A model generated the notes under the pieces. It saw nothing but the letters and a program-made list of their open reading frames with translations. It did not search any database and was not told the origin of the DNA. From contig CM069604.1 in the NCBI GenBank assembly GCA_035771175.1, positions 16,989,115-17,053,114 on the forward strand: DNA of 64,000 nucleotides, given 5' to 3'. Every line of letters begins with the position of its first letter. The first letter of the stretch is position 1. Positions 22,811 through 34,330 of the stretch are shown here, one piece after another. Source of the DNA: Paratinospora sagittata (Eukaryota; Streptophyta; Magnoliopsida; Ranunculales; Menispermaceae). The translations under genes and the position numbers were made by a program.

Positions 22811-23563
22811 ATGGCAGGACAAAACGTAAGAAGTGTTTATCTTTCAGGTGAAGGAACTCCACCAACCGACCACCACTGTTCAAGGGAGATAACTATTCTC
22901 ATTGGAAAACAAATATTAGGTTCTACCTAAAAGCCCAAGACTTAGAAATGTGGGATGTTGTGACAAACGGTTGTCCAAAACCTACTAATATAGTAAAGGG
23001 TTCCACTGTCCCTAAGGGGTTAGACGAAATAGTCCCAAGGAAAGGAAAAGAAAATAGAGTTATTAAATAACCAAGCTGTAAACATTTTGTTTTGCAGTTT
23101 ATCTGTTGAAGAGTTCAATAGAGTTAGCGCGTGTGAAACCACTAAGGAAATCTGGGATAAATTAGATTTCACCCACGAAAGAACTTTGCAGGTTAAAAAG
23201 GCAAAGCTCCAAATGCTAGTTGAAATATATGAGACCTATAGGATGGAGGAAACTGATTTAACTGAGGCTATTGCTCGGTTTACAACAAACATCCATGAGA
23301 TGAAGAACCTAGGAAAAAGCTATGACCAAGAAGAAACGGTTAGAAAGTTTTTAAGGGGTCTACCTAAAGCTTGGGAACCCAAGGCCACGACCATTGAAGA
23401 AGCCAAAAATCTGGCTGAATATACTTTTGATGAACTGTGTGGTTCATTAATGGTTCATGAAATGAGGATAAAAGATAAGATGTGCCCAGTCAAGGTTGAG
23501 GAAAAAGAAAAGAAATCTATTTCCCTCAATGTTGAAACTGATTCTAAAGATGATTTAGACTAA
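22811..23563 (+). pseudogene. SIRE-type gag (broken)
   Basis: The ATG at 22811 opens MAGQNVRSVYLSGEG, a start shared by the gag scrap at 36132 (minus). A frameshift lies near 22870, after which KGDNYSHWKTNIRFYLKAQD is readable, and a TAA at 23068 precedes the long open part (23087-23563). That part contains TKEIWDKL, the TFTTN-like helix and RKFLRGLPKAWEPKATTIEEA, the core of the Ty1-type gag polypeptide (UBN2 family). Gag makes the virus-like particle. Not functional here. Confidence 0.85.
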
Positions 23564-23663
23564 GAAGATGACATGGTTATGTTATCTAGAAAATTCAACA
23601 GGTTAATTAAGTGAAAGGGTAAAAGTGGTTCTTACTCAAAGTTTCACAAAAGAAAGAAATACG

Positions 23664-24249
23664 AGTCAAAATAGGTAGAGTTAATTGTTACGGCTGTAAC
23701 AAACCAGGTCATGTAAAGAGTGAATGTCCCACTAGATATAAGAAGAACACAAGATAAAAAAGAAAGGACAAGAAAGTTCTCAAAGTCATGTGGGATGATT
23801 CAAGTTCAAGTGAGGATGAAGCAGATTCAGATCATACTGCTGCACTGTGCTTAATGGCAAGCATGGAGGTAAAATCTGAACCTGTTGGCGAACTTAATGC
23901 TTTTGATATTCATATGAATGATCTTAAGACAAAACTTAGTAAAAAAATTAGGAAGAATGAAAATCTCAAGAATAGTCTTGAAGAAGCTCATAAGGAAATA
24001 GAGTTCCAACAAGAAGAGCTAGACGGACTGTCCCTAGATAATGAACAACTTAAGAAAGTTGTTGAGAAACTGAAAAATGAAAACGAAACACTTAGAAAGG
24101 AAAAGGAAGACCTAAACTGCATTGTGATCAAGTTTACAAATGGTCAAAATTTATTTGACATGATGTTAGGATCACAAAGATGTGCATTTGGCAAAGCTGG
24201 CTTAGGTTATACACATGGGTCAAGCAAAAAGAATATAACACCTTACTGA
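23664..24249 (+). pseudogene. Gag zinc knuckle and coiled-coil region
   Basis: CYGCNKPGHVKSEC near 23680-23725 is an intact CX2CX4HX4C zinc knuckle, which in this family binds element RNA. A TAA near 23755 separates it from an open frame at 23788-24249. That frame has an Asp/Ser-rich start (DDSSSSEDEADSDH) and then a long Lys/Glu heptad-like stretch, a likely coiled coil of about 70 residues. It ends shortly before the protease. Confidence 0.8.
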
Positions 24250-24432
24250 CCAAAAGACCGACATGCCACAAGTGTCATTGGGAAGGTCATACCATGCTTA
24301 GATGTACTATCCTAAATGGAAAGAAAAAGTAATATGCATGAATTGACAAATTTGTCCTTACTGATGCTAACATGCATGGACCCAAAGTAGCATGGGTGCC
24401 AAAGTTAAAAGTATTTTATGTCATGTAGATGA

Positions 24433-25016
24433 GCAAAAATGAAGAACTATGGTATCTAGACAGCGGCTGCTTAAGACATATGACTGGAGATAAATCTAAA
24501 TTCTTGAGACTTGAAAAGAAGAAAGGATGAAAGGTCACCATCGGAAACGACAACAAAGGTGATATTGAAGGCATCAAAATCATTGGTAATCATTTTCTAT
24601 CCATATCTGATGTACTTTATGTTAAAGGGTTGAAGCATACTTTCTTGAGCATAAGTCAATTATGTGACAAGGGTTATGACATCTCATTTGAAGCAAATAG
24701 GTGCATTGTCAAGCATGTAGATAAAACTCTTGCATTCATGCCATCTAGACTTAAAAATGTGTATTGCACAAATCTTAATGACATGAAGAAACAAAATGTA
24801 ACATGTTTAAGTGTTATTTCTTGTGATGATGCATGGCTTTGGCATAGGAGATTAGCTCATGTTAGTATGGAAAACATTTCAAGAATTGTCAATCATGATC
24901 TTGCCAAGGGTATTCCAAAAGGAACTTACTCAAACGATCATGTCAATTGGGTAAGCATACCCAATCATCATTTAAGAGCAAGAGGCATCAATTTACCTCT
25001 AGAGCTCTCGAACTGA
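24433..25016 (+). pseudogene. Ty1 protease and GAG-pre-integrase domain
   Basis: WYLDSGCLRHMTG (about 24450-24490) is the Ty1 aspartic-protease site. The family usually has Ser where this copy has Leu, but the catalytic Asp is present. A TGA follows at about 24527. Next come FLSISQLCDKGYDISF and WLWHRRLAHVSMENI, the pre-integrase zinc-binding region with its His residues. The frame shifts near 24940 into the integrase core. Confidence 0.85.
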
Positions 25017-25690
25017 TTCACATGGATCGTTTCGGACCAACCAAAAGCCAAAGCTTAGGTGGTAAATCTTATGTATTTGTGATTGTTGATGACTTTACTC
25101 GATTCACTTGGGTCTTTCTATTAGCTCATAAATCTGATGCATGTAAATTATTTATAAAATTTTGTAAAAGAGTTGAAAATGAAAAAGGTTATAAAATCAA
25201 CATAATTAGGAGTGATAGAAGAGGTGAATTTGTCAATAAAAATCTCGAAGAATTTTGTAATAATCAAGGTTACACTCACCATCTATCAGCCCCTAGGACA
25301 CCTCAACAAAATGGTGTAATTGAAATAAAGAATAGAACATTGCAGGAAATGTGTAGAACAATGCTTATGAGTATAACACAACAAACCTTTTTTGGGGAGA
25401 GGCTATTAACACAAACTACTATGTAATGAACAAAATCCTAATTAGAAAAGATTTGAATAAAACTCCATATGAACTATGGAAGGGTAGAGCACCCAACATC
25501 AGTTACTTTCGAATATTTGGATGTAAGTGTTTTATCCTAAATAATAAAGACAACTTAGAAAGTTCGAACCTAAATCTAATATAGGAATATTTTTAGGATA
25601 TTCTTCTCACAGTAGAGCCTATAGAGTTTTCAATAAATCTAATCAAACTGTAGAACAATCAATTCATGTAAATTTTGATAAAAGTGAAAG
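24947..25690 (+). pseudogene. Ty1 integrase
   Basis: The core reads LIHMDRFGP (first Asp), FVIVDDFTRFTWVF, NIIRSDRRGEF (second Asp) and PQQNGVIEIKNRTLQEM (Glu). The triad is present, although neighbouring residues are changed (DR for the usual DL or DH). A frameshift after 25390 moves the C-terminal part (NKTPYELWKG, YFRIFGCKCFILN, IFLGYSSHSRAYRVFN) to other frames. It would integrate element DNA; it is broken. Confidence 0.85.
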
Positions 25691-27016
25691 TAAGAAAAGT
25701 CTTGATGATGAATTTAAACAAATAAACTTTGATGATGATGAACCCAAGACAACTAAGATCATAGATCTTGAGACTGAAATATCTTTAGAATCATCTAAAA
25801 ACTCTAGACTGCTTCAAGGTTTATCCAAAGATCAAATATTAGGAGATCCACACAATGGTGTATCCACTAGAGCTTCAATTCAAAGAGATCAAGAGTTTGT
25901 TGCTTTTGTATCGCAATTTGAACCAATTAAAATGGAAGATGCACCGAAAGATGAAAACTGGATTCTTGCTATGCAAGAATAACTAGGACACTTTGTGCAA
26001 AACAAGCTATGGGAATTCGTTCCTAGGCCATTTCATCATCCAGTTATAGGAACCAAATGGATCTTTAAAAACAGAAAGAATGAACAAGGTATCATTGTCT
26101 GAAATAAGGCTAGGTTGGTTGCACAAGGGTACAACCAAGAAGATGGAATAGACTTCGAAGAAGCCTTTGCCCCAATAGCAAGATTAGAGGCAATAAGGAT
26201 GCTACTTGGCTATACTTGTTACAAGGATTTTTCCTTATACCAAATGGATGTAAAGAGTGCTTTTCTAAAGGGATACATCAATGAAGAGGTATATATGGAA
26301 CAACCTCCAGGGCTTGAGGATGCTCATTATGTGTTTAAACTCCACAAAGCATTATATGGAATAAGACAAGCTCCAAGAGCTTGGTATAATTGACTGAGTT
26401 CGTTTCCTTTATATCATAAATTTCAAAAAAGAAAACTTGATCCAACTTTGTTTATCAAACACCATAATGACAATATGCTTATTGTTCAAATATATGTGGA
26501 CGATATCATTTTTGGTGCATCAAACAAAGAGTTGTGTGAAGAGTTTTCAAAACTAATGCAAAAGGAATTTGAAATGAGTATGATGGGAGAACTTGCATAC
26601 TTTCTTGGCTTGCAAATTAAGCAAATGCCAACAGGCACCTTCCTAAGCCAATCAAAGTATGCTAAGGAAATGGTTAAAAAGTCTCAAATGCATAATTTGA
26701 AATCAATTTATACTCCCTGTAACTCTGCAATTAAATTGGATAAGGATGAAAAAGGGAAACCGATTGATTCTAAACTTTATAGAAGTATGATTGGAAGTCT
26801 GTTATACCTAACAGCAAGTCGACCTGACATTATGTTCAGTGTCTGCCTTTGTGCAATATTTCAATCAGAACCTAAAGAAACTCACTTAAAATGTGTCAAA
26901 CGAATACTCAAATACATTAATGGCACAACAAACTTAGGAATTTGGTATTCCAAAGGTACTACCTTTGATTTGAAAAGTTATGTAGACTCCGACTATGCCG
27001 GTAGTCTAACTGATTG
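25690..27016 (+). pseudogene. Ty1 reverse transcriptase
   Basis: An acidic linker (DDDEPKTTK) precedes NWILAMQE, then [47 protein letters not shown] and [14 protein letters not shown]. The palm motif IYVDDIIFGASN is intact (about 26490-26525). GSLLYLTASRPDIMFSVCL marks the connection. Stops lie at about 25981, 26100, 26392 and 27015. Overall this is a SIRE-lineage RT that has lost its frame only at a handful of sites. Confidence 0.9.
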
Positions 27017-27441
27017 AAAAAGTATTTCCGAATTTTATCACTTTCTTGGAAATTCTTTAATTTCTTGATTTTACAAGAAGCAACACTCAGTGGCATTATC
27101 CACAACTGAAGCAGAATATGTTGCATCTGGAAGTTGCTGTTCTCAGGTCTTGTACATGAAACAACAACTTCATGGTTATCAAATATTTGTTGAGTGTGCT
27201 GAGATTTTGTGTGAAAATACAAGTGCTATTAACATATCTAAAAATCTTGTATTGCACTCCCGAACTAAACATATTCAAATAAGGCATCACTTCTTACGGG
27301 ATCATGTGCAAAATGGAGAAGTTATATTGTCTCACATTGGTGCAAAAGAACAATTAACTGATATATTTACTAAAGCTTTACCCAAAGACCAGTTTGTTCA
27401 CATTCGAAGAGAGCTTGGCATGTTCTCTGAGACTAATTTGT
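26950..27441 (+). pseudogene. Ty1 RNase H
   Basis: Readable motifs: SYVDSDYAG (first Asp), LSTTEAEYVA (Glu) and LCENTSAI, where the family has Asp but this copy has Glu. RTKHIQIRHHFLRD and LTDIFTKALP follow. Stops lie at about 27015 and 27066. The frame ends TGA at 27441, 276 bp before the polypurine tract. Confidence 0.85.
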
Positions 27442-27716
27442 GATATTTTGATGCTTACTTTTATCAAGGAGGAGAAATACTTCATAATACTTTACTCTTT
27501 TTTATGTTTTCAAAAGGGGGAGAAATATTATCATTGATGCATCATAAACTCAGGAGGAGATTAACATTAAGGGGGAGTTTAAGTATATTCCTTGGAACTA
27601 CACTCATATCATATGAAACAAGGAGCATTAGTAATATATTATTCATTGCATTTCATACATATTCATATCATTATCTTAGCTTGCTTCAAAGCCTATAACA
27701 ATGTGTATGAAATCAC
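27442..27716 (+). other. SIRE-1 3' untranslated spacer
   Basis: No gene. It contains two internal purine-rich motifs (CAAAAGGGGGAGAAAT at 27511 and TTAAGGGGGAGTTT at 27567) that resemble the polypurine tract. Confidence 0.6.
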
Positions 27717-27730
27717 AAAAAAGGGGAGAC
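27717..27730 (+). other. Polypurine tract of SIRE-1
   Basis: AAAAAAGGGGAGAC directly precedes the 3' LTR start TGTTGAACC. Confidence 0.9.
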
Positions 27731-28619
27731 TGTTGAACCAATTATCCTCATCTCCCTTACAAGAGTATGGCCCTTATGTGAGAGATATTTTGATGATTAC
27801 AAACCACATTTTGTTTATGATAATACTGCATGCATGGCAAATCTAATCCTACTTGAAGGTTTCGAAGAATCAATTATGCATGGTGAACTTGTTATCAAGA
27901 TCTACTTGAAGACTATGATCACTTGAAGATATATATAATTGTATGATTATATTGTGTTTAGGTTGTAGAATCTTTACTATCATATGCTTCAGCAATATGC
28001 ATGACTGTTAACCTATACGGTTCATCACTTAGCTCATCCCTAAATATATTGTGATAAAGTATATTTTGATGATCATAAACAAAGTACTTTTCGGTGCTAA
28101 ACGTGCGTGTATCAAGATTTCATCAAAGCACCTAAGGAAAACAAAAATTCAAGGAACGACTCGATCAAGGAACTCAAAGATCACATCCAACAGTCAAGTT
28201 CGTTTCAATCAAAAGGACTTCAACGATCACATCATGATTTCAAGATCACTTCACTTGAACGATTCGATCAAGCTTCAAGACTACATCTCTCGATCAACGT
28301 TCAAGACATTCAACTCCGTGCAAAGCTTTTGTTGAAGATCTCATAATGAAGAGTTGGATTTAACGGTTATGAGAAATGAGAAATACACAAAGTATTGAAG
28401 GTATATCTTTCGCTAATCGTTATTGCTCAAAATGTTTTTCAAAACCATGCATAAATCATCTACATATGTTTTTCTAATCTGCATGTTTTGATTTCATGTT
28501 TTTACGGTATTTCAAATGATCTAATACTAAATATTTAATTTGAAATATATCGAGTTTTTATTCGCATTTATCGTATATTTTATCGCGAGTCAAAACTATT
28601 TTTAAAGAATCTTTCAGGG

Positions 28620-29240
28620 TCCGCTAATGAGTTAGCAGCGCTCTCCTGAACTTTATAAGTCAAGACGCTGAAAGTTCATTAAGATGCTGATAACGTTCAA
28701 GGTTGAATAGAACTGATTTATCAGGACACTTACTTGTATAGTAGCGGCCTCCTTTATTAGCCAACCTCTGAAGTTGTCAGGAAGCTGACTCAACATCAGC
28801 TCACTGAAAGATGTCTTAAGTTTTTCAAAGAATGTATCTTTGAGGACGCTGATGGTTATATGTTGAACAATCTATCAGGACGTTATCTGGATAAAAGCGC
28901 CCTCACCTTTAGGAATCAACTGAGTAACTTTTCGGATGTTGATTGTTCTTCAACGTGCTCGTGTCTTTGTTTAAAATGTCTTTAATTGGTAAGACGCTTA
29001 CATAGTTGTAGCGCCCTCATGTTTTGTTTTCATGTTTTAAAATGGCAGGACGCTTACTCGGATAGTAGCACCTTCATTTCATGTACTTAACTGTTTTAAA
29101 ACATAACAGGACGCTAACTGTGCATTAGTGCCCTCAAGGTAAGTCATTTAAGTGTCAAAGTAAGTCAAGACGCTTACAAGTGAGTAGCGCCCTCACTTGA
29201 GTGTTCTGCAGGACGCTTATACGTAATGAGCGCCCTCAAG
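28620..29240 (+). repeat. U3 palindrome array, type A
   Basis: About ten GGACGCT ... AGCGCCCTC units. The last (29211-29233) pairs CGCTTAT with ATGAGCG around ACGTA with one wobble-type mismatch. Spacers carry short unique sequences. Confidence 0.8.
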
Positions 29241-29552
29241 GAACAAAATGACAAAGTTGACATTATGCGTCAGGATGCTAATTCAACAACAGTCACTGTT
29301 CGAACAAGTACACTACGTAAGTTTACTTTTTCAGAACGGACCTTTGCACAGGGTCCTTTTCAGACCTATCAGAGATCGTCTTTGATACATGAAATAATTT
29401 TTTCTAAAACTTTCATTTTTCATAAAATCTGAAAAGAACCAGAATGTTAGTGAAAATTGTAGTTGCCATTTTCATAGAACATTCTAGTCGTTGTGTGTAA
29501 ACGTTCATATTATTTGAACTTCAAATGTCTAACGGCTATGTCCCACTATGTC

Positions 29553-29560
29553 TATAAATA
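29553..29560 (+). promoter_or_regulatory. TATA box of the solo LTR
   Basis: GTCTATAAATACCAGCACTT follows the palindrome array and closely matches the box at 37782. Confidence 0.65.
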
Positions 29561-30302
29561 CCAGCACTTAGGATCAAACAACTTGCCAATCACTTTGTGT
29601 TGTGCCAATACTTTTTGAAAGTTAATCTGTGTCAAAATGAATTTCATTTTCAAATCTTTCAAAGTATTTTTCACTGAAACCTTTACGATTACAATGGATT
29701 TTCATTAGAGCTTCAATTATACTTTATCTTTGAAAATATATCTTTATTGGTATCAACTCAAATTCTCAGCACTGGTTCATATTTGGTATCATTTTTGCTG
29801 GAGATAGAATTTGAGAAATAGTTCAAGATATACAGTTGTGCTTGATTTCATATCTTAAGTATTGTATTGAACTATATCAATAATTGCGTTAACTACTGAT
29901 CATTGAACAAGAAGTTTTCATACTTATATTTAATATCTACTTTGAAAACTGTCTGCGTCTTTGATTTACACCAGTCCTTCATTTTATATGTCAATGTTTA
30001 TTTGGTATATTTATTTTCGAAGAAGCACTGACTTTCACATCATATCATTCATGCTTTTTGAAACTGCACTTGAGCAATACCGAACATTGAAAGGTAAAGG
30101 ACTGAAGGTGTATTTCAACTTAGCATTGCGTATTTCATATTTCATATCTTTGTAATGTTATGTACTGAGCTTTATTGTAAAGTGTTCTACTATGTTAGAA
30201 CCAACCAACATCTTTAGTGTTGTAATGCTGGTGTGTTTCTGGACTGAAACAACCAGGACAAGTGAATGAAATTCACTTAATGACTTCAGGATTGAAATCA
30301 TG

Positions 30303-30760
30303 AAAGGTTATCTCTGAACCTGTAAAAGAAAACCGGTTCATCCTCATCCCGTAAAAGGATAGGTGTGCCCTTAACCTGAAAAACTATAGGTTATCTCTTA
30401 ACCTGTAAAAGAGAAAAAGGTTTATCCTCACCTGCAAGTAAGAAATCGGTTCTTCCTTATCCCGTAAATAGAAAACGATTCTTCCTTATCTCGTAAAAGG
30501 AACATGAGTTTTTTTCCTCATCCAGGAAAAAGGAAATGCGGTTCTTCCTTATCCCATAAAAGGAACATGAGTTTTTCCTCATCCCGAAAAAAGGAAATAC
30601 AGTTCATCCTTAACCCGTAAAAGGATAGGTTTACCTTAAACCTTTAAAAGGGCAGTTGTAACGGTTTGGTTCTCACCCCAAAGAGAATCGGTTAGTGGAT
30701 TGAGAAAATCCTACTCGGGAGATTAAGTAGTGGACGTAGGCTTGGCCGAACCACTATAAA
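30303..30760 (+). repeat. Stem-loop array with AAGGAA-type stems
   Basis: About eleven stem-loops. Clear ones: TCTCTT/AAGAGA around AACCTGTAA (30394-30414); TTCCTT/AAGGAA around ATCTCGTAA (30482-30502) and again around ATCCCATAA (about 30545); ATCCTT/AAGGAT around AACCCGTAA (30606-30626). The loop keeps CCCGTAA while stems differ from the TTCTCA family. TAGTGG (30728) pairs with CCACTA (30751). Confidence 0.88.
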
Positions 30761-31794
30761 TCTGTGTGTCATACGTTTGCAATTTAGTCTGTGTTCTATT
30801 TTTGCAACCAATTCAAATATACTCATGTACATCACTAAGTTATTGGAAGATAATTTTAAAATTGACCATCGCACCCAATTCACCCTCCTCTTGGGTGGAA
30901 CAACAATGACTGCATGATTTAGTCGAGTTGATTTGATTCAAAAATACCAAGATTTTAAATGAAAAATCCAAAAAACCATTTTTAAGTGTCCATCAACACA
31001 GTAATGTCTTAGCAGCCCCCTCCTGGACTTGGTAAGTCAGGACGCTAATGAAATAGTAGAACGTTGATAATGTTCAAGGTTGAAATGTACTTATTCATCC
31101 GGATGCTCACTTCATCAGTAGCGGCCTCATTTAAGTCAACCTGTAAACTTGTCAAGAGGCTGATTCTTTTCAATGTTTTAAATGTTTTAACTTTCAGAAC
31201 GTTGATCGTCGTTCAACGCACTTACTATTTTTACAACTTAAAATATCATGGCGCTCATCGTTTAGAAGTGTCCTTATGTCTTTCAGTTGTTTTAAATTTC
31301 TTTTAAAATATCAGGACGCTTACTCATTAGTAGCGTCGTCTTGATTTTAAATAGTGTTAAAATAAGGCAGGACGCTAATTGTGGATTAGCGCCCTCACGA
31401 AGTTTAGTCGCTTCAATTGCCAAGTAAGTAAGAACGCTAACGGAAAAGTAGCACCCTCACTTCAAAGTTCAGTAGGACGCTTATGGTTCATAAGCGCTCT
31501 CAAAGAAACAAAATGACAAAGTTGACATTGCGCGTTAGGACGCTAATTTAACACAGTCCCTGTTCTGACACTTACACCTTTAAAGTATACTTTTTCAAAA
31601 CAGTGCAAAACATTTCAGAACGTTCAAATACTTTATCAGAACATTCCTCTTTCGTGAAAGATCAGAAGATTCAGGTGGTATCGCCGTAAATTGCACAGAG
31701 CTAAATTGATCTGTTTCGGGAAAGAATGTATTCATTATTTTTGAAATGACTTTGTGCGCCAAAATTATCAAGTCCATTGCGTCACTGTTATTTC

Positions 31795-31802
31795 TATATA
31801 TA
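31795..31802 (+). promoter_or_regulatory. TATA-like box in SIRE-1 3' LTR
   Basis: The TATATATA run lies in the same context as 21988 in the 5' LTR. Confidence 0.45.
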
Positions 31803-32209
31803 TGTTGCCTTAAAATAGATCAAAGATCATCGATCTATCAATACGAAAACTGAAAAACCATTCAAAACGTATTAACAATTTTCACTTGTGCAAAAACTTT
31901 TTAAAGTTAGTCTTCTACTCTCTACTTTTGAACTCACGATCTTTTGAAATACATTAAATCTTCTCGATTAGTTGATCTTCATCTATATCATTTTAAAAAT
32001 CCATTAAAGAATACAAAAGCTTTTTGAACCAGTTTTTCAGCTGAACTTCATCATACATATTTTGTTGAATTTGTGGTAACAGAATGTTCAATCCAAAGCT
32101 TTGTAAGTTTCACTTTGATTCTAAGTAAAGGAAATCATATCTCATCTTGTACGATATCAGTGACTGGTTTGTCACTGTGATAGGGCAAGTGTTGCTCGAA
32201 ATTGTAACT

Positions 32210-32370
32210 ACTCTTCTCACACCCGAAAGTTGAGAAAAGACGCTTCTCACACTCGGAAGTTGAGAAAAGATTTTTCTCACACCCATAAGTTGATAGAGTA
32301 TAACGGTTTTTCTCACACCAGTAAATTGAGAAAGTGTACCGATTTTGTCTTCACCCGTAAGAAGACTATA
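32210..32370 (+). repeat. Stem-loop array in SIRE-1 3' LTR
   Basis: Four TTCTCA/TGAGAA-type stem-loops, then TCTTC/GAAGA around ACCCGTAA (32348-32365), perfect here but imperfect in the 5' LTR. The terminal hairpin is deleted. Confidence 0.8.
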
Positions 32371-32724
32371 AATCATGTTGGCATTGTATCTTTTACCGTC
32401 CATGTGTTTATTTGCTATACTCTATTTAATCTGCTTTCAATATTTCTTACATTTAAAAGAAAGGTTAAAATCTGCTAACTGTCCAATTTACCCCCCTCTT
32501 AAACACATCTAGACCAACAATTATACCTTAAATACGACTCGTTGGACATCCAAAAGGGGGATGAATTGCGTGTTATGGCTGGTTTTAGTAAATTCTAAGT
32601 TCCTTAGTAGAATTCTTTGAAAGCTATGTTTTAATGTTCTAAAAATCAATGTGCATAAATTAAAAGTGCGAAAATAATAAAAATAGGCATAAATATTTTT
32701 ACGTGGTTCGAAAAACCTTTTCCT

Positions 32725-33010
32725 ACATCCACACCTAGAGAAATTGTCTCTAGGAATCCACTATACTTAGTTCACTTCAAGGGTGTGAACCAAAGCATTA
32801 CAATGTATTTTTAGACGTTCAAGACAAACCTATCCTTTTCACAGGCTAAGAACAAACCACTTGTTCATTTTCCAAAGGCAAATGAAAGTCAGAATCCATT
32901 TCACGGGGTAAGGATGAACAACTTGACCTTTTTCAAGATAAAGGGTATAACTAACTTAGATTCCAATCTTGGAATCCCAAGTGATTTCACAATCGCTTGT
33001 TTTGGTTTAT
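32725..33010 (-). repeat. Divergent stem-loop array
   Basis: Perfect or near-perfect stems, plus-strand reading: CCTAGAGA/TCTCTAGG (about 32735), GTTCAC/GTGAAC, TTCATTT/AAATGAA, GATTCCAA/TTGGAATC (about 32960), AAGTGATT/AATCGCTT. Stem sequences are unlike those in the other arrays. Confidence 0.7.
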
Positions 33011-33884
33011 TTCTAGTTGAAGTAAATCAAGGAGACTAAGTACAAAGATTAAATGTTTGTTCGAAGTAAATAGAACAATTACAAATGTAGCTCAAAAATA
33101 CGTGAACACCAATTACAAGATATGAAAATTTGTGCGCAAAGAGAAAAAGAGATCTTACAACCATGAATATTGTTTTCGTTGCATCAAGATTGCTCAAGAA
33201 ATTCATTTTCTTGATGCTTGGAATGATACATAAAAGTAAAACTTGAAATCCAAACTTTAGTTCAAAACATTTGGCTCTAGGGTTTTGAAAATGTGAGAAA
33301 GGGTTTGATTTTGGAAATCATTCAATGGACTCATATTTTTGTATCTCGTGTTTAAAATGGCTTAAGAGCATATATATATATATAGTTTGGAAGTGAGCAC
33401 TAGCCGTTATACACAAGAATATAACTGTTGGGGCTTAAAAATTGAGTTTTCGACTGTTAGAATCGTGTCTCGATAGTCATCGGTACTGATCTGAAGAAGC
33501 AGTGTGTTGCACGCAGACAAAGAACCAAAACCTAGAAAACCCAAGCAGAAGTGCTCTACTCAATTGCAGGAGTGCGCTGCTAGGTAATCCAGTCGACTGG
33601 ATGGTAATTATTTGAGTCCTTGCTAAATAAGTAAGCCAAAGCTTTTGAATGCATCCCAAGTTTTTTTTAAGTCATAACGTTTTTGAAGTCCAACTATTTT
33701 TTTGCAAGTCAAAGTTCTGACAAGTCAAAGTTTTGACAAATGATTTGAAAATGTTTTGAATTGCATTTTAATCTTCAATTTTGCTCACTTTAATTCATTT
33801 CAAACATATTTGAGTCTGTGTTTACAAGAAAGCGTGTTTTGAACTTGAATTTAAAAAAACAAAAAAACAAAGTTTTTAAAGTTC

Positions 33885-34185
33885 TATGCATCAGAAATAC
33901 GCTCCTATAGGGAGAAACACGTTTCTGAAAGCCAAATGCGAAATTTCACTTTGGCATGCAGAAACGTGTTTCCACTTGGAGAAACGCATTCTTGCATTTT
34001 TGGCCAGAATGAGTGTTTTTGACACACATCCAGAAATGCATTTCCTATGAATTTTTGGTAGAATGCATGAAAATGTGTTTCCACTGGCTGGAACGCATTT
34101 CCAACTTTTTTGGTAAAATGGATAATTTGTGCACTTGAAAACCTGCAACGTGTTTTCTGCTTTTGAAAACGTGTTTCTTTATTTT
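33885..34185 (-). repeat. U3 palindrome array, type C (GAAACGCGTTTC)
   Basis: Near-palindromes such as AGAAACGTGTTTCC, GAGAAACGCATTC and GAAAACGTGTTTC recur about every 35-60 bp. Frames read through it are artefacts of the repeat. Confidence 0.75.
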
Positions 34186-34330
34186 TTAAGGTCAAAATTG
34201 TCATTATGAGCACGAATTTCAAAACTGATCTGTCACAATCATTGGTTCAAACCTTAAATACATTGAACCTGAACTTAAAAGTGGAGGATTAGGGTTCTTT
34301 AACCCTGATTTCGTTTTGAGTATTGTATGT

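Larger units (their letters stand above)
28006..30905 (+). mobile_element. Solo LTR, SIRE/Maximus type, target duplication ATGAC
   Basis: It starts TGTTAACCTATACGG and ends GGTGGAACAACA, 2900 bp. It is flanked by ATGAC at 28001-28005 and 30906-30910. The uninterrupted site is preserved in the 5' LTR (TGTATGACTACATG, about 21012), which proves the insertion. No internal region remains. Palindrome array 28620-29240, TATA 29553, stem-loops 30303-30690, terminal hairpin 30728-30756. Same family as 36294-39157. Confidence 0.97.
20745..32519 (+). mobile_element. SIRE-1, Ty1 SIRE/Maximus-type retrotransposon (degenerate)
   Basis: It has two matching LTRs, starting TGTTGAACCAATTATCC at 20745 and 27731 and ending CCAACA at 22757 and 32519. 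A tRNA-Met primer site follows the first and a polypurine tract precedes the second. Inside lie gag, zinc knuckle, protease, integrase, RT and RNase H in Ty1 order. Stops are few but present in every domain. The space between RNase H and the polypurine tract is under 300 bp, so the env-like gene of some SIRE elements is absent. The flanking 5-mers (GTTAG, ATTAT) match only in part. Confidence 0.9.
27731..32519 (+). repeat. SIRE-1 3' LTR, split by a solo LTR
   Basis: It matches the 5' LTR at 27731-28005 and again from 30911, around the nested solo LTR. Without the insert it is about 1.88 kb. Near 32365 roughly 80 bp are missing, removing most of the terminal hairpin that the 5' LTR keeps at 22578-22606. 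Confidence 0.9.
32524..34330 (-). mobile_element. SIRE-type LTR, inverted, truncated
   Basis: The plus strand begins CGTTGGACATCC, a degraded TGTTGG LTR end. Toward the right follow the hairpin context ACGTGGTTCG (32700), a stem-loop array (32725-33010), a TATATATATA stretch (about 33371) and a type-C palindrome array (33885-34185): the SIRE-type LTR order read backwards. Its 5' limit near 34330 is where a forward LTR piece begins. Confidence 0.65.

Noticed and set aside
33891..34222. Overlapping minus-strand frames of 85 and 105 codons
   Set aside because: They follow the GAAACGCGTTTC palindrome array; the residues repeat with the DNA unit.
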